Positions 1 through 7,190 are shown, counted from the first letter of the stretch. The stretch is DNA of 19,387 nt from an uncultured Veillonellaceae bacterium (GCA_902488965.1 CABTYA010000011.1:1-19387), one strand, 5' to 3'. Made by a program: numbers and translations. The notes: generated from the sequence alone by a model not told the origin.

Positions 1-41
1 ACTTCGTTTCTGTTGCGGTACGCATTGACGATATGTTCTTC
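1..41. repeat. Direct repeat copy 1 (copy 2 at 646-686)
   Basis: The first 41 bases are identical to 646-686. The spacing is exactly 645 bp, so both copies are in the same minus-strand frame and encode the same residues, EEHIVNAYRNRNE. The left boundary is cut by the window edge, so the repeat may be longer. Confidence 0.95.
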
Positions 42-645
42 AAGGTCTTGTGGCGTGTAAATCCGTTTGCCTGTAACGTTTTTCTCCCCGTTACTCAATC
101 TCTCGTCAGCGACTTGTTTCATTCTTTCAAGTGAGGAGTCTTCGTTTTCTTGTGTAGCGTTGACAGACGATTCGTCCTTTGCTATACTGTTATTAGTAAA
201 GGAACGAGTCGTGTTGTAAGACTGCGGGCTAAGATTAGCCGCAGCAAACAGACTCGCTCCTTTTTTTGTGTCCCAAAATAACAACTCGCCCTTGTCAATC
301 CCCTCGGCTAATCGCTCGCCCTCCTGTCGCGTGAAAAATGTTTTGCTACGGTTCCCTGAATATTCGATTGCTTGACTGTCGTTTTGCTTTTTCCGATTTT
401 TCGGGAGTTTCCTTTCCCATTCAACTTGTTTGCGCCATTCTTCCTCGGGCATGATTTCCGCTTGGTACGTGCCGTCGGGACGGCGCATTTCGCCTGTTTC
501 CGTGATAACCAGCTTGTTACCGTTGCTAAAGGTAATTTCATACCCGTTATCCGTTCGTGCAACGTTTTGTCCCTTAAACGCTTCTTGTACTTCGCTTTCG
601 CTGTACTTGTGCGTTTCGCTTTCGCCCATTGCGTTGGAATAGCGT

Positions 646-686
646 ACTTCGTTTCTGTTGCGGTACGCATTGACGATATGTTCTTC
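646..686. repeat. Direct repeat copy 2 (copy 1 at 1-41)
   Basis: Identical to 1-41 over 41 bases. It encodes the end of the first protein module (DLEEHIVNAYRNRNE) and the junction to the next, which opens with V-R-Y-S. Identity is far higher than in the flanking module sequence, where only protein-level similarity remains. That suggests recent duplication or gene conversion at this segment. Confidence 0.95.
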
Positions 687-1934
687 TAAGTCCTTAGGAC
701 CTTTTACCGTGTTGGGTATTTCCTTTTTAGCCTTGTCAAATTCCGCAAAATCTTCTGCTGTGTTTTCACTTTCTTTTCCCTTGTCATCTTTTTCGTTGAC
801 GTGAGTAAAATCTTTTGTTATACTTGATTCATCAAAAGGAGAATCTGTATTCTTGGCGAGGGTCAAAATTGCCCTCGTTGTTGAAAACAATGATTCTCCT
901 TTTTTTGCGTTCCAATATAACAAATTGCCCGATTGCATAGCGGCATAAAGACGTTTGACATGGTCCCTTGGTGATACAGTTATTACCTTATGACTATAGT
1001 CCAACGGATACTTGCCTGCCCAATCGCGCACTCCCGTGTTTGTTTGTATTTTTGCATAGATTTTATCGTCAATTTTGCTAAAAGAAACAGCTATATTAAT
1101 CGGACTTCCTGAAACCTCAATTGACGCAAATACTAAAAATCCGTCCTCAATAGGAACGTCGTGAAACTTCCCGTTCTTCCCCCTCTGTCGATTGACAACT
1201 ACCGCCGCGGGACTAGACAGCTCAAGTGGCAACTGCTTCAACGCCTCGGCCATCACCTCACGACCATGACGCTCACCGTGTTTGTAATTCAATATTTTGT
1301 CTAATTCACGAACATTAATCCGCACCGGTAATCGCTTTGCACCAAACATTTCAACCACAACAGGGCAGTCCATAACAAGGTACATATTCTTCCACTGTTC
1401 TTTGGGAGTACGCACCAACCAATCCACTTGTTTCGCCCACCGTGCTTGGTCTTTGTCCAGCTTTTCCTTGGACGCGGCAAGGGCTTCTTCACGCCATTCT
1501 TCGGCGGTCTTTTCGTGCGTTTCATCTTCTTCGACCGTCGAATACTTGACTTCATCTTGCCCGTCTTGCGTTTCTTCGGCTGTTTCTTCCGTCGTTTCTT
1601 CTTGCACGTTCTCTTTAACTGCGACAATATCTTTCGGCTCGTTCTTGAGAAAATCCTCGTACGGATTGAGTCCTGTCTGATAGTCGCGGATTTGTGAGAT
1701 GTGGTACGCATCGCCCATATCGTCGATGAGATAATGCACCTTTTCCCCGTCTTTGTTTTTGCCGACAAAGTAGCTACGGATAATTGTTGTTTTACCGTTA
1801 ACTCGTACTGTCGAATTCGACGGTACTTGCTGTGTCAACCACGACGGCGGCTTTTCGGGATTGCGTTTGATATCTTCGATGATTGCGAAACGAATCGTCA
1901 AGACTTGATTTGCCAGCCGCGGGTAATCCCAAAA

Positions 1935-2267
1935 CTAAAAGGCCTGTCTGCCTTTCGCATACGAGCCTTGATTGTAATAGTCGTCAACAATGTTTGCACG
2001 CAACTCCCGTCTTTCAGCAGTTGTGTGTTTTTTTGAAATTCCGTGTTTCTTTGCCCATTCCACTAACAGTACGCCGTGTTCGTTCATTTGATTTTGCGCG
2101 GCGACACGTTCATCGGCGGCAATCCCGCTAAGTCCCGTGTCTTTGCCCGCCGCTTCCAGTTTAACGCGACGCGGTTCGCCTACTTCCACGGTATACGTCA
2201 AGCTATTGATATAGGCAATATGGGCGTCGCCCTCTTTTGTGTGTCCTAAATCTTTAGCATACTCAAT
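1935..2267 (-). pseudogene. Upstream fragment of the interrupted mobile-element gene
   Basis: The same frame as the 1-1934 reading frame continues upstream of the TAG at 1935-1937. It encodes residues that read as ordinary protein (for example VEWAKKHGISKKHTTAERR and ANIVDDYYNQGSYAKGRQAF just before the stop). The frame is technically open up to 2657. Beyond about 2250, however, it overlaps a better-supported small gene in another frame, and its composition there looks like a shadow. There is no ATG, GTG or TTG in this frame between 2202 and about 2340. The first candidates are TTG at 2201 and GTG at 2189, neither with a Shine-Dalgarno sequence. I read it as a 5'-truncated remnant whose original N-terminus was lost. 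The upper coordinate is approximate, and no function can be assigned. Confidence 0.45.
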
Positions 2268-2428
2268 ATTTCTTTCCGCGTTTGTATCGCTTCGGGCGTC
2301 TTGGCGTATTCTCCCGACTCGATTGCCTCCAGTCGTTCGATTTCCCATTTTACCGCTTCGGGCATCGGTCGGCTGTTCAGTTTCTTCATGAATTCCATTG
2401 TCTGCTTGATTTGTTCCTCTTCCGTCAT
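2246..2428 (-). CDS. Small acidic hypothetical protein, 60 aa
   Basis: The ATG at 2428 has a strong Shine-Dalgarno sequence (AGGAGGTG) 6 to 7 bases upstream. An in-frame ATG at 2467 has none and lies inside the predicted promoter's -10 box, so the shorter form is chosen. The product starts MTEEEQIKQTMEFMKKLN, is charged and predicted helical, and carries a pair of Met-rich turns followed by an E-R-L-E-A-I-E-S-G-E segment. It has no signal peptide or membrane segment. It has its own sigma-A-type promoter and is the first gene beyond the ssrA terminator, reading into the repeated-module gene. I do not recognise the family. Its size and position would suit an element-borne regulator or antitoxin, but nothing in the sequence shows that. 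Confidence 0.7.
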   Translation of the reverse strand: MTEEEQIKQTMEFMKKLNSRPMPEAVKWEIERLEAIESGEYAKTPEAIQTRKEILSMLKI

Positions 2429-2465
2429 TCGTTTCACCTCCTGATTGTTTGCTGTCTCTACTATC

Positions 2466-2494
2466 ATTATCTACTGTTTCTTGCGTTTTGGCAA
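2466..2494 (-). promoter_or_regulatory. Sigma-A promoter for the 60-aa gene
   Basis: On the minus strand, TTGCCA (2489-2494) and GATAAT (2466-2471) are separated by exactly 17 bp, about 40 bp before the start codon of the small gene at 2428. Both boxes are one mismatch from consensus. It lies between the ssrA terminator and the accessory gene. Confidence 0.7.
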
Positions 2495-2630
2495 CGGATT
2501 CATTTTCCGACAGTCGGGCTTGCGCATCGTATCCTTGTTCGCGATGAACTGCCAACCGCCAATCCGATGCTTGCAATCCGTTTCCACGGCAGGCCAAACA
2601 TAGACCCGTTTTCAACGAGTGTAGGTACAC

Positions 2631-2659
2631 AAAAAGCGTACATCCGTATGGATGCACGC
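2631..2659 (-). terminator. Intrinsic terminator of ssrA
   Basis: On the minus strand a 10-bp stem (GCGTGCATCC with GGATGTACGC, one G-T pair), loop ATAC, is followed by TTTTT. It begins 11 bases beyond the CCA end of tmRNA. It therefore ends the smpB/ssrA transcription unit and separates it from the accessory region. Confidence 0.9.
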
Positions 2660-2669
2660 CATGTCGTCG

Positions 2670-3010
2670 TGGTGGAGACGAGGGGAGTCGAACCCCTGTC
2701 CAAAAATATTGCCCTATCGACCGCTCCGGGTGCAGTTCATGATCGGGTGTTAATCTTTGTTTCGCTCATGAACAAGCCGACAAAGACGATTCGGATGCGG
2801 TTCCCTTCAGCGATATCCGACGTTCCGCGAAGGTATCCCGATGAGTGACGCCGAGCTTATGCCTCGGGAAAACATAAGGCGGCGCGGCTTATGCAGCCAG
2901 TGCAAATTCTTTGTTTGCGTGTATGTTTGTTTCGGTGGTTTTACGGGGTAACCGAGACCCCGACCCGCTGTCGATAGCACACCTACTCCTGTCGAAACCG
3001 ATGCGCCCCC
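2670..3010 (-). ncRNA. ssrA: tmRNA (SsrA)
   Basis: This is a one-piece transfer-messenger RNA of about 341 nt that rescues stalled ribosomes with SmpB. The 5' end begins GGGGGCGCATCGG and the 3' end carries the T-arm GGTTCGACTCC and an encoded CCA (2670-2672). The 5' GGGGGCG pairs with the 3' CGTCTCC to make a seven-pair acceptor stem with two G-U pairs. The tag reading frame is at 2889-2918: resume codon GCA at 2916-2918, then AAC AAA GAA TTT GCA CTG GCT GCA and TAA, giving the tag ANKEFALAA, which ends in the protease-recognised ALAA. Bases U and A at -5 and -4 and C at -1 before the resume codon fit those seen in E. coli. The gene follows smpB directly. Its 3' end is a common integration site for mobile elements, and an AT-rich accessory region follows. 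Confidence 0.97.
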
Positions 3011-3020
3011 GTATGGCACT

Positions 3021-3049
3021 ATTATACCATACCGGAGGCGCCGACTCAA
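3021..3049 (-). promoter_or_regulatory. ssrA promoter
   Basis: On the minus strand, TTGAGT (3044-3049) and a perfect TATAAT (3021-3026) are separated by 17 bp. Transcription would begin a few bases before the mature 5' end at 3010, leaving a short leader for RNase P to remove. The -35 box abuts the smpB stop codon at 3050-3052. Confidence 0.85.
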
Positions 3050-3508
3050 TCAATGCCGTGCCAATGCGCGAGCCATGTCGCGACGGGCACTCTTTTCCGC
3101 CAAGTCTTTGCGTTTGTCATAGATTTTCTTGCCGGTGCAGACGCCGAGATTGACTTTGACTTTGCCGCGACTCCAATATAAGGAAAGCGGAATCAGCGTA
3201 TAGCCGCGCTGCTGGACTTTGCCCGCCAGCTTGTTGATTTCACTGCGGTGCATGAGCAGTTTGCGCGGGCGCAGGGGCTCGACGTTGAAGCGGTTGCCCT
3301 CTTCATACGGACTGATGTGGACGTTGTAGAGCCACAATTCGCCGTTGCGGATCTGGGCATAGCCGTCTTTGAGGTTGACTCTGCCCTGTCGGATGGACTT
3401 GACTTCCGTACCGACCAACGCGATGCCCGCTTCGTAGCGTTCATGGATAAAATAATCATGCCGCGCTTTGCGATTGTCTGCAATGGTTCGTGGTGATGAA
3501 TTCGCCAT
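3050..3508 (-). CDS. smpB: SsrA-binding protein SmpB
   Basis: SmpB binds the tRNA-like domain of tmRNA and carries it to stalled ribosomes. At 152 aa it has the usual family length. Family features visible are the N-terminal NRKARHDYFI, the GTEVKSIRQGRVNLKDGYAQI core, YNVHISPYEEGNRFN, and the basic C-terminal tail KKIYDKRKDLAEKSARRD that enters the mRNA channel. The Shine-Dalgarno GGAGGT is made from the last codons and stop of rnr (which ends at 3511), so the two genes are translationally coupled. The tmRNA gene, its partner, follows at once under its own promoter. The product is confidently identified. Confidence 0.97.
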   Translation of the reverse strand: MANSSPRTIADNRKARHDYFIHERYEAGIALVGTEVKSIRQGRVNLKDGYAQIRNGELWLYNVHISPYEEGNRFNVEPLRPRKLLMHRSEINKLAGKVQQRGYTLIPLSLYWSRGKVKVNLGVCTGKKIYDKRKDLAEKSARRDMARALARH

Positions 3509-3510
3509 AC

Positions 3511-5655
3511 TTACCTCCGTTTACGCGGACGCCGGCGCGATTTTTTCTTCTTGCCGTCAGTTCCTTTCTTGGCGTCGGAATGTTTCTTGCCGCTTCGTTT
3601 TTTGCCGCCGCCCCGCTTTTTGCCGCCGCCCGATTTGTGTGTCGTTTCTTTCTTCCGCGGCTGCGACGAGCGCCCGACGGTCCGCTGCCAAGTTTCGAGA
3701 TCCGTCCACGAGCGGATTTCTCCCGGTGCGAAATCGAGCATCCGTTTCTCGATATCCGCCTTGATCAGCGTGACGCGAATCGCGTCGCCAATGGTATACA
3801 GCGGCGTTCCCTGCCGATCTTTGTACTGGTAGGTCCGTTCGTCGAAATAGCCGTTGCCGTCAGCCAAGAGTTCGTCGTGGATCAATCCTTCCGCGCCGTT
3901 GTCCAAGCCGACGAAAATACCGAAATCGGTGATTCCCGTGACCGTCGCATCAAACGCTTCCCCGACCAAAGGCGCCATGTACTCGACGCGTTTGAGGTCC
4001 ATTGTCTCGCGTTCCGCTTCGACGGCCCGCCGTTCCGCCATCGACGACTGCAACGCGACACGTTCCAAACGGGCGACATCGGCCTTGCGTTGGTGCGCGG
4101 CCGCCGCCACTTCACGCACCAGGCGATGCACCGTCAGGTCCGGATAACGACGAATCGGCGAGGTGAAATGCGTATAATGCGTCGACGAAAGCGCAAAGTG
4201 TCCGAGGTTGACCGTATCGTAATACGCTTGCGGAAGCGCCCGCAGTACCATGACTTCGGCCGTCTTGTTGATCCCGTGGTCGCGGGCCTTGGCGAGCAGT
4301 TTCTGCACGTCTGCGGAGCGCACTTCTTCCGGCAGCCGAGACGGCACACCCATGGCCTCCATCAGTGTCAGGACATGCTGCAACTTTTCAGGGTCGGGAC
4401 TGCCGTGCACGCGGAATATCGCCGTGCGTCCTTCCGGCTGAATGTACTTCGCCACGGTTTCATTGGCGATCAGCATCGCCTGCTCGATCATCCGCTCGGC
4501 GATGGTCCGTTCCCGTTCGACAATCTGGAGCGGTCGCCCTTCCCGATCGAGTATGATTTTATATTCGGGAAAATCGAAATCCAGTGCCCCACGCCGCTGC
4601 CGCATGTCAATCAGGAGTTCCGCCAACGCCCGCCATGCGCGGAACATTTCCAGATGCGGCGCCAAATCGTCCGGATAGACATCTTCCAAAAGCGCTTTTT
4701 TCAATTCGTCATAGGTACACCGACGTGCGCTGCGGATAATCCCCGGTCCGACCGTGGAGCGCACCACCCGACCCTCGCCGTCGATTTCCATTTCCACCGA
4801 CATGGTATAGCGGTCAACGCCCTCATTCAAACTGCACACGCCGTTGGACAATACTTCCGGCAGCATCGGAATGACCCGATCCGCCAGGTAGACGCTCGTC
4901 CCGCGGCGGAAGGCTTCCTTGTCCAGCGCGCCGCCCGCCCGCACGTAGTAGCTGACGTCGGCGATGTGGACACTGAGCAGGAAATGCCCGTCAGGCAGCC
5001 GCTCGCAATAGACCGCGTCGTCCAGGTCTTTCGCGTCCGCACCGTCCACCGTAACCACGGGCAGATCCCGATAGTCCGTCCGATCCTGCGGAGTAATCTC
5101 GATTTGGGCGGCCGCGTCGGCTTCCGCCAGCGCCTCGTCGGGAAATACCGTCGGAATTTTGTGATTGGCGACGATCATCGTAATGTCGAGTCCCGTGTCT
5201 CCTTCGTAGCCGAGGACTTCTTCGATGACGCCTTCCGCCATCCGATGCTGCTCGGGCCATTTCGTGATACGCACGGAGACCTTCGCGCCGCTCTTGGCAT
5301 CGGCAGTGCCGCTGAGCGGTATCCACACGTCCGTGCCGATCCGTTCATCATCCGGCGTCACCGTCCCGAATTTGCCTTCCAGCGCAAATGTCCCGACAAC
5401 GGTCTCGTTGGCGTGGGTAATGACCCGACGCACCCGACCTTCACAACGCCCGCGCCGCGTATCGACGGAGATGATTTCCGCTTCAACGAGGTCGTTGTGC
5501 ATGGCCTCGCCGCGGTTCTCCTTGCCGATATAGACGTCTTTCTGCTCATCCTGCGTGATTAAAAATCCGAAATGCTTCGCATACCCCTTGTACACCCCTT
5601 CGATCCTGTCTCCGGGGCGATACGTCATGGGGAGATGTTCCTGTCGACGTGCCAT
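3511..5655 (-). CDS. rnr: Ribonuclease R (RNB-family 3'-5' exoribonuclease)
   Basis: This is a processive 3'-5' exoribonuclease that degrades structured RNA and the faulty mRNAs released by tmRNA/SmpB, encoded just downstream. Its order is a cold-shock domain (about residues 14-80), a second OB-like region, the RNB catalytic domain with acidic centre DGADAKDLDDAVY (residues 204-216, D204, D207, D210, D212, D213), and an S1 domain near 570-650. It ends in a very basic Gly/Lys/Arg tail (…KKRGGGKKRSGKK…). At 714 aa it is shorter than typical RNase R (about 780-810), because the N-terminal helix-turn-helix region before the first cold-shock domain is missing. The ATG at 5655 has GGGAGG directly against it and AGGGAGG about 11 bases away. 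ATG at 5628 is an alternative. No promoter is evident in the 50 bp after the secG terminator, so readthrough or a promoter inside secG is implied. Confidence 0.95.
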   Translation of the reverse strand: MARRQEHLPMTYRPGDRIEGVYKGYAKHFGFLITQDEQKDVYIGKENRGEAMHNDLVEAEIISVDTRRGRCEGRVRRVITHANETVVGTFALEGKFGTVTPDDERIGTDVWIPLSGTADAKSGAKVSVRITKWPEQHRMAEGVIEEVLGYEGDTGLDITMIVANHKIPTVFPDEALAEADAAAQIEITPQDRTDYRDLPVVTVDGADAKDLDDAVYCERLPDGHFLLSVHIADVSYYVRAGGALDKEAFRRGTSVYLADRVIPMLPEVLSNGVCSLNEGVDRYTMSVEMEIDGEGRVVRSTVGPGIIRSARRCTYDELKKALLEDVYPDDLAPHLEMFRAWRALAELLIDMRQRRGALDFDFPEYKIILDREGRPLQIVERERTIAERMIEQAMLIANETVAKYIQPEGRTAIFRVHGSPDPEKLQHVLTLMEAMGVPSRLPEEVRSADVQKLLAKARDHGINKTAEVMVLRALPQAYYDTVNLGHFALSSTHYTHFTSPIRRYPDLTVHRLVREVAAAAHQRKADVARLERVALQSSMAERRAVEAERETMDLKRVEYMAPLVGEAFDATVTGITDFGIFVGLDNGAEGLIHDELLADGNGYFDERTYQYKDRQGTPLYTIGDAIRVTLIKADIEKRMLDFAPGEIRSWTDLETWQRTVGRSSQPRKKETTHKSGGGKKRGGGKKRSGKKHSDAKKGTDGKKKKSRRRPRKRR

Positions 5656-5680
5656 CCTCCCGATCGCCTCCCTTTCCTAT

Positions 5681-5706
5681 AAAAGAAAAACCCGCTGCCG
5701 CGGGTT
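5681..5706 (-). terminator. Intrinsic terminator between secG and rnr
   Basis: On the minus strand, stem AACCCGC/GCGGGTT with loop GGCA is followed by a T-rich run (TTTTTCTTTT). It starts 4 bases after the secG stop and ends 26 bases before the rnr start. It either ends the sigH-secG unit or lets only part of the transcription through to rnr. Confidence 0.8.
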
Positions 5707-5709
5707 GAA

Positions 5710-5946
5710 TTAAAAAGTATTCAAATATTTTCCCAAGGCCAGGCTGACCAACGCAAACACGATACCCAAAATCACCGTCAAACGTGACAGGATCGCATCT
5801 TTCCCTCGCGCCTTGCCGCCGAAGAAGGTGTCTCCCGCGCCGCCGATCGAGCTGCCCATGCCGGCCGTTTTCGCTTCTTGCAGCACCACTACCAAAATCA
5901 ATAAAATACCGATGATAATTTCCATAATCATCAATGTTGTCTTCAC
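5710..5946 (-). CDS. secG: Protein translocase subunit SecG
   Basis: SecG is the small inner-membrane subunit that assists SecYE/SecA protein export. At 78 aa it shows two hydrophobic segments (about residues 5-22 and 53-72) separated by the family loop rich in Gly and Ser (GMGSSIGGAGDTFFGGKARG), as in bacterial SecG. The start is GTG at 5946, with GGAG about 8 bases upstream. An ATG six codons in lacks a site. It follows sigH by 19 bp with no terminator between, and a terminator follows its stop. In many Firmicutes secG precedes rnr-smpB-ssrA, as it does here. Confidence 0.93.
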   Translation of the reverse strand: MKTTLMIMEIIIGILLILVVVLQEAKTAGMGSSIGGAGDTFFGGKARGKDAILSRLTVILGIVFALVSLALGKYLNTF

Positions 5947-5965
5947 TTACCGTCTCCGCCTTTCC

Positions 5966-6586
5966 TTATTTGAACTCATGTACATATCGAGATAATTTCT
6001 GTTTTGCCCGCTGAATCGCATTGTCGATCGACTTCGGGGAACGTCCCAGCCGCCGTGCAATCTCCTGGTAGGTCTCGCCGCGAACGTAAGCCAGCAGGAC
6101 CTGCAATTCCAAATGACTGAGCAGCTGCGGCATGCGCCGGCTCACCGAATCCAGCAACGCCCGCCTGAGGTACGCCGATTCCGGATTTTCCGAGCGTGTA
6201 TCCGCGACGGTTTCCCAAAGCGTCCTTGCCGTCTCGTCGCCGTACGCCGGTGCGTCCAGCGATTCGGCGGTGCTGAGTACCCCGTGCTTGCGCCGGTTCG
6301 CATTTTTGACGGATGTCAAAATCTGCCGGGTGATGCACAGATTGGCAAATGTCTTAAACGCCGCATTGTGGCCGGGATGATAATCGCGAATGGCTTTCAG
6401 CAGTCCGATCCGCGCCTCCTGACGCAAATCGTCGTCGTCGCCGCCCGGTAAAAAATACCCGTGCTTGCGCATCTCGATCGTGTCGGCGTACTTCATCACC
6501 AAGTACTCCGACGCGTCCGCTTGCCCCTGCTGTGCCAGCAGTACGATTTCTTCATCGGTCAATGTCGCCCAATCCGGTGTATTCAT
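5966..6586 (-). CDS. sigH: RNA polymerase sigma factor, SigH (sigma-30) family
   Basis: This is a 206-aa sigma-70-type factor. Region 2 contains DDLRQEARIGLLKAIRDYHPG (core binding, about residues 52-71) followed by FKTFANLCITRQI. Region 4 has the helix-turn-helix ETYQEIARRLGRSPKSIDNA near the C-terminus. Length and sequence match SigH/Spo0H, which controls early sporulation and competence in Bacillus and persists in non-sporulating relatives. The position after rlmB-yacP matches the Bacillus order. It has its own sigma-A-like promoter at 6635-6663. The start at 6586 has a weak ribosome site: the nearest strong GAGGAG is 16 bases away, and an in-frame TAG at -9 rules out an upstream start. 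Translation may thus be low or controlled. Confidence 0.93.
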   Translation of the reverse strand: MNTPDWATLTDEEIVLLAQQGQADASEYLVMKYADTIEMRKHGYFLPGGDDDDLRQEARIGLLKAIRDYHPGHNAAFKTFANLCITRQILTSVKNANRRKHGVLSTAESLDAPAYGDETARTLWETVADTRSENPESAYLRRALLDSVSRRMPQLLSHLELQVLLAYVRGETYQEIARRLGRSPKSIDNAIQRAKQKLSRYVHEFK

Positions 6587-6634
6587 CAGACTCTACGGGA
6601 TGCTCCTCTCACACTGCTCCACTATAACATGTTT

Positions 6635-6663
6635 ATTATACGTGATTCACACCTGACGTGCAA
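6635..6663 (-). promoter_or_regulatory. sigH promoter
   Basis: On the minus strand, TTGCAC (6658-6663) and TATAAT (6635-6640) are 17 bp apart in the 85-bp gap between yacP and sigH. The predicted leader is about 40 nt. This gives sigH a promoter independent of the cysE operon. Confidence 0.85.
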
Positions 6664-6671
6664 GCAAGGAA

Positions 6672-7190
6672 TCACTTTCCGCCGCGGCGGATCTGTTCGA
6701 GTATCGCCCGTGCCGAGTCGTCAATCCGATCTCCCAGCGCAAACCCGCGCCGAACGGATTTTTTACGGTGATGAGCGGCTTGCGACTTTTTGTCCTCTTT
6801 CAACTCCTGCATCAACTCGCGCGACGACTTGCGGATTCCTCCGTTGCCGCTGATTTGGCTTTGCTCCGCGCCGTCGGAGGTCACGACATAGACATAGCGG
6901 AAACTGTCCTGCAAGCGATACACTTGCTGCTCGATGTAGCTGTCCGCCGTCTGACCGCGGCGGGTATAGACGATACGGAAATGGCGGTTCACGTCCTGCT
7001 CCTGGACGCATCCTTTTCCGCGGCCGTCATACACCAGGATAATGTCGATGCGGCGATGCCCGCCGAAATCGAGCAGCGCCTCCTGAAGCTGTTCCCGCGC
7101 ATGGCCCATATCGTTTTCGGTAAATTTCCAGTACTCACGGTCGCAGTGCAGGACATTGTAGCCGTCAACCAACCACACCTCAGGTTTCAT
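6672..7190 (-). CDS. rae1: NYN-domain ribonuclease YacP/Rae1
   Basis: This is a PIN-like NYN-domain protein of 172 aa. The Bacillus orthologue Rae1 cleaves mRNA in the ribosomal A site. Acidic catalytic positions are visible in the VDGYNV start (D9), the LVYDGRGKG strand, TADSYIEQ and the VTSDGAEQ segment. The C-terminus is basic and helical. The ATG at 7190 overlaps the rlmB stop (ATGAAACCTGA arrangement) with AGGTG just upstream, so the pair is translationally coupled. Gene order rlmB-yacP-sigH is conserved with Bacillus. Confidence 0.9.
   Translation of the reverse strand: MKPEVWLVDGYNVLHCDREYWKFTENDMGHAREQLQEALLDFGGHRRIDIILVYDGRGKGCVQEQDVNRHFRIVYTRRGQTADSYIEQQVYRLQDSFRYVYVVTSDGAEQSQISGNGGIRKSSRELMQELKEDKKSQAAHHRKKSVRRGFALGDRIDDSARAILEQIRRGGK

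Larger units (their letters stand above)
1..1934 (-). pseudogene. Large mobile-element protein with repeated MuF-C-like modules, 3' end beyond window
   Basis: A single frame is open for 644 codons from just after a TAG at 1935-1937 down to position 3 and runs off the window. The protein is acidic and lysine/glutamate-rich. Around 1330-870 it has a beta-rich stretch ending in GNLLYWNAKKGESLF, preceded by LPLELSSPAAVVV. This resembles the C-terminal nuclease-like domain of phage MuF and polyvalent proteins (MuF-C/PBECR type), by memory of the family only. A shortened second copy ends in GELLFWDTKKGASLF near 255-290. Modules begin with V-(K/R)-Y-S at about 1550 and 647 and end in DLEEHIVNAYRNRNE. 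I see no ATG with a ribosome binding site near the 5' end, and the same frame continues upstream of the TAG. I therefore read it as the downstream part of a broken gene. A functional toxin or injected effector remains possible if it starts at a TTG near 1901. Confidence 0.6.

Noticed and set aside
308..670. 120-codon minus-strand frame rich in Lys and Arg
   Set aside because: It is another frame of the repeated-module gene, whose own frame is open throughout and has normal protein composition.
1301..1768. 155-codon minus-strand Lys/Arg-rich frame
   Set aside because: This is also a frame-shifted shadow of the module gene. It has no ribosome site.
1935..1937. TAG recoded as an amino acid, as in some gut phages
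   Set aside because: There is only one TAG in more than 740 codons, and the neighbouring small gene uses TAG as its normal stop. A nonsense mutation is simpler.
2268..2657. 5' part of the 240-codon frame starting at 2657
   Set aside because: It begins inside the ssrA terminator hairpin and overlaps the small gene at 2246-2428, which has a ribosome site and promoter. Only the part below about 2267 looks like protein.
2500..2703. 67-codon minus-strand frame over the ssrA 3' end
   Set aside because: It is made from the tmRNA acceptor end and terminator. A tRNA-like domain and intrinsic terminator explain the sequence.
3490..5562. 690-codon plus-strand open frame antisense to rnr
   Set aside because: It is a shadow of the GC-rich rnr gene. 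It is rich in Arg, His and Pro, has no ribosome site, and ends where rnr motifs are intact on the other strand.
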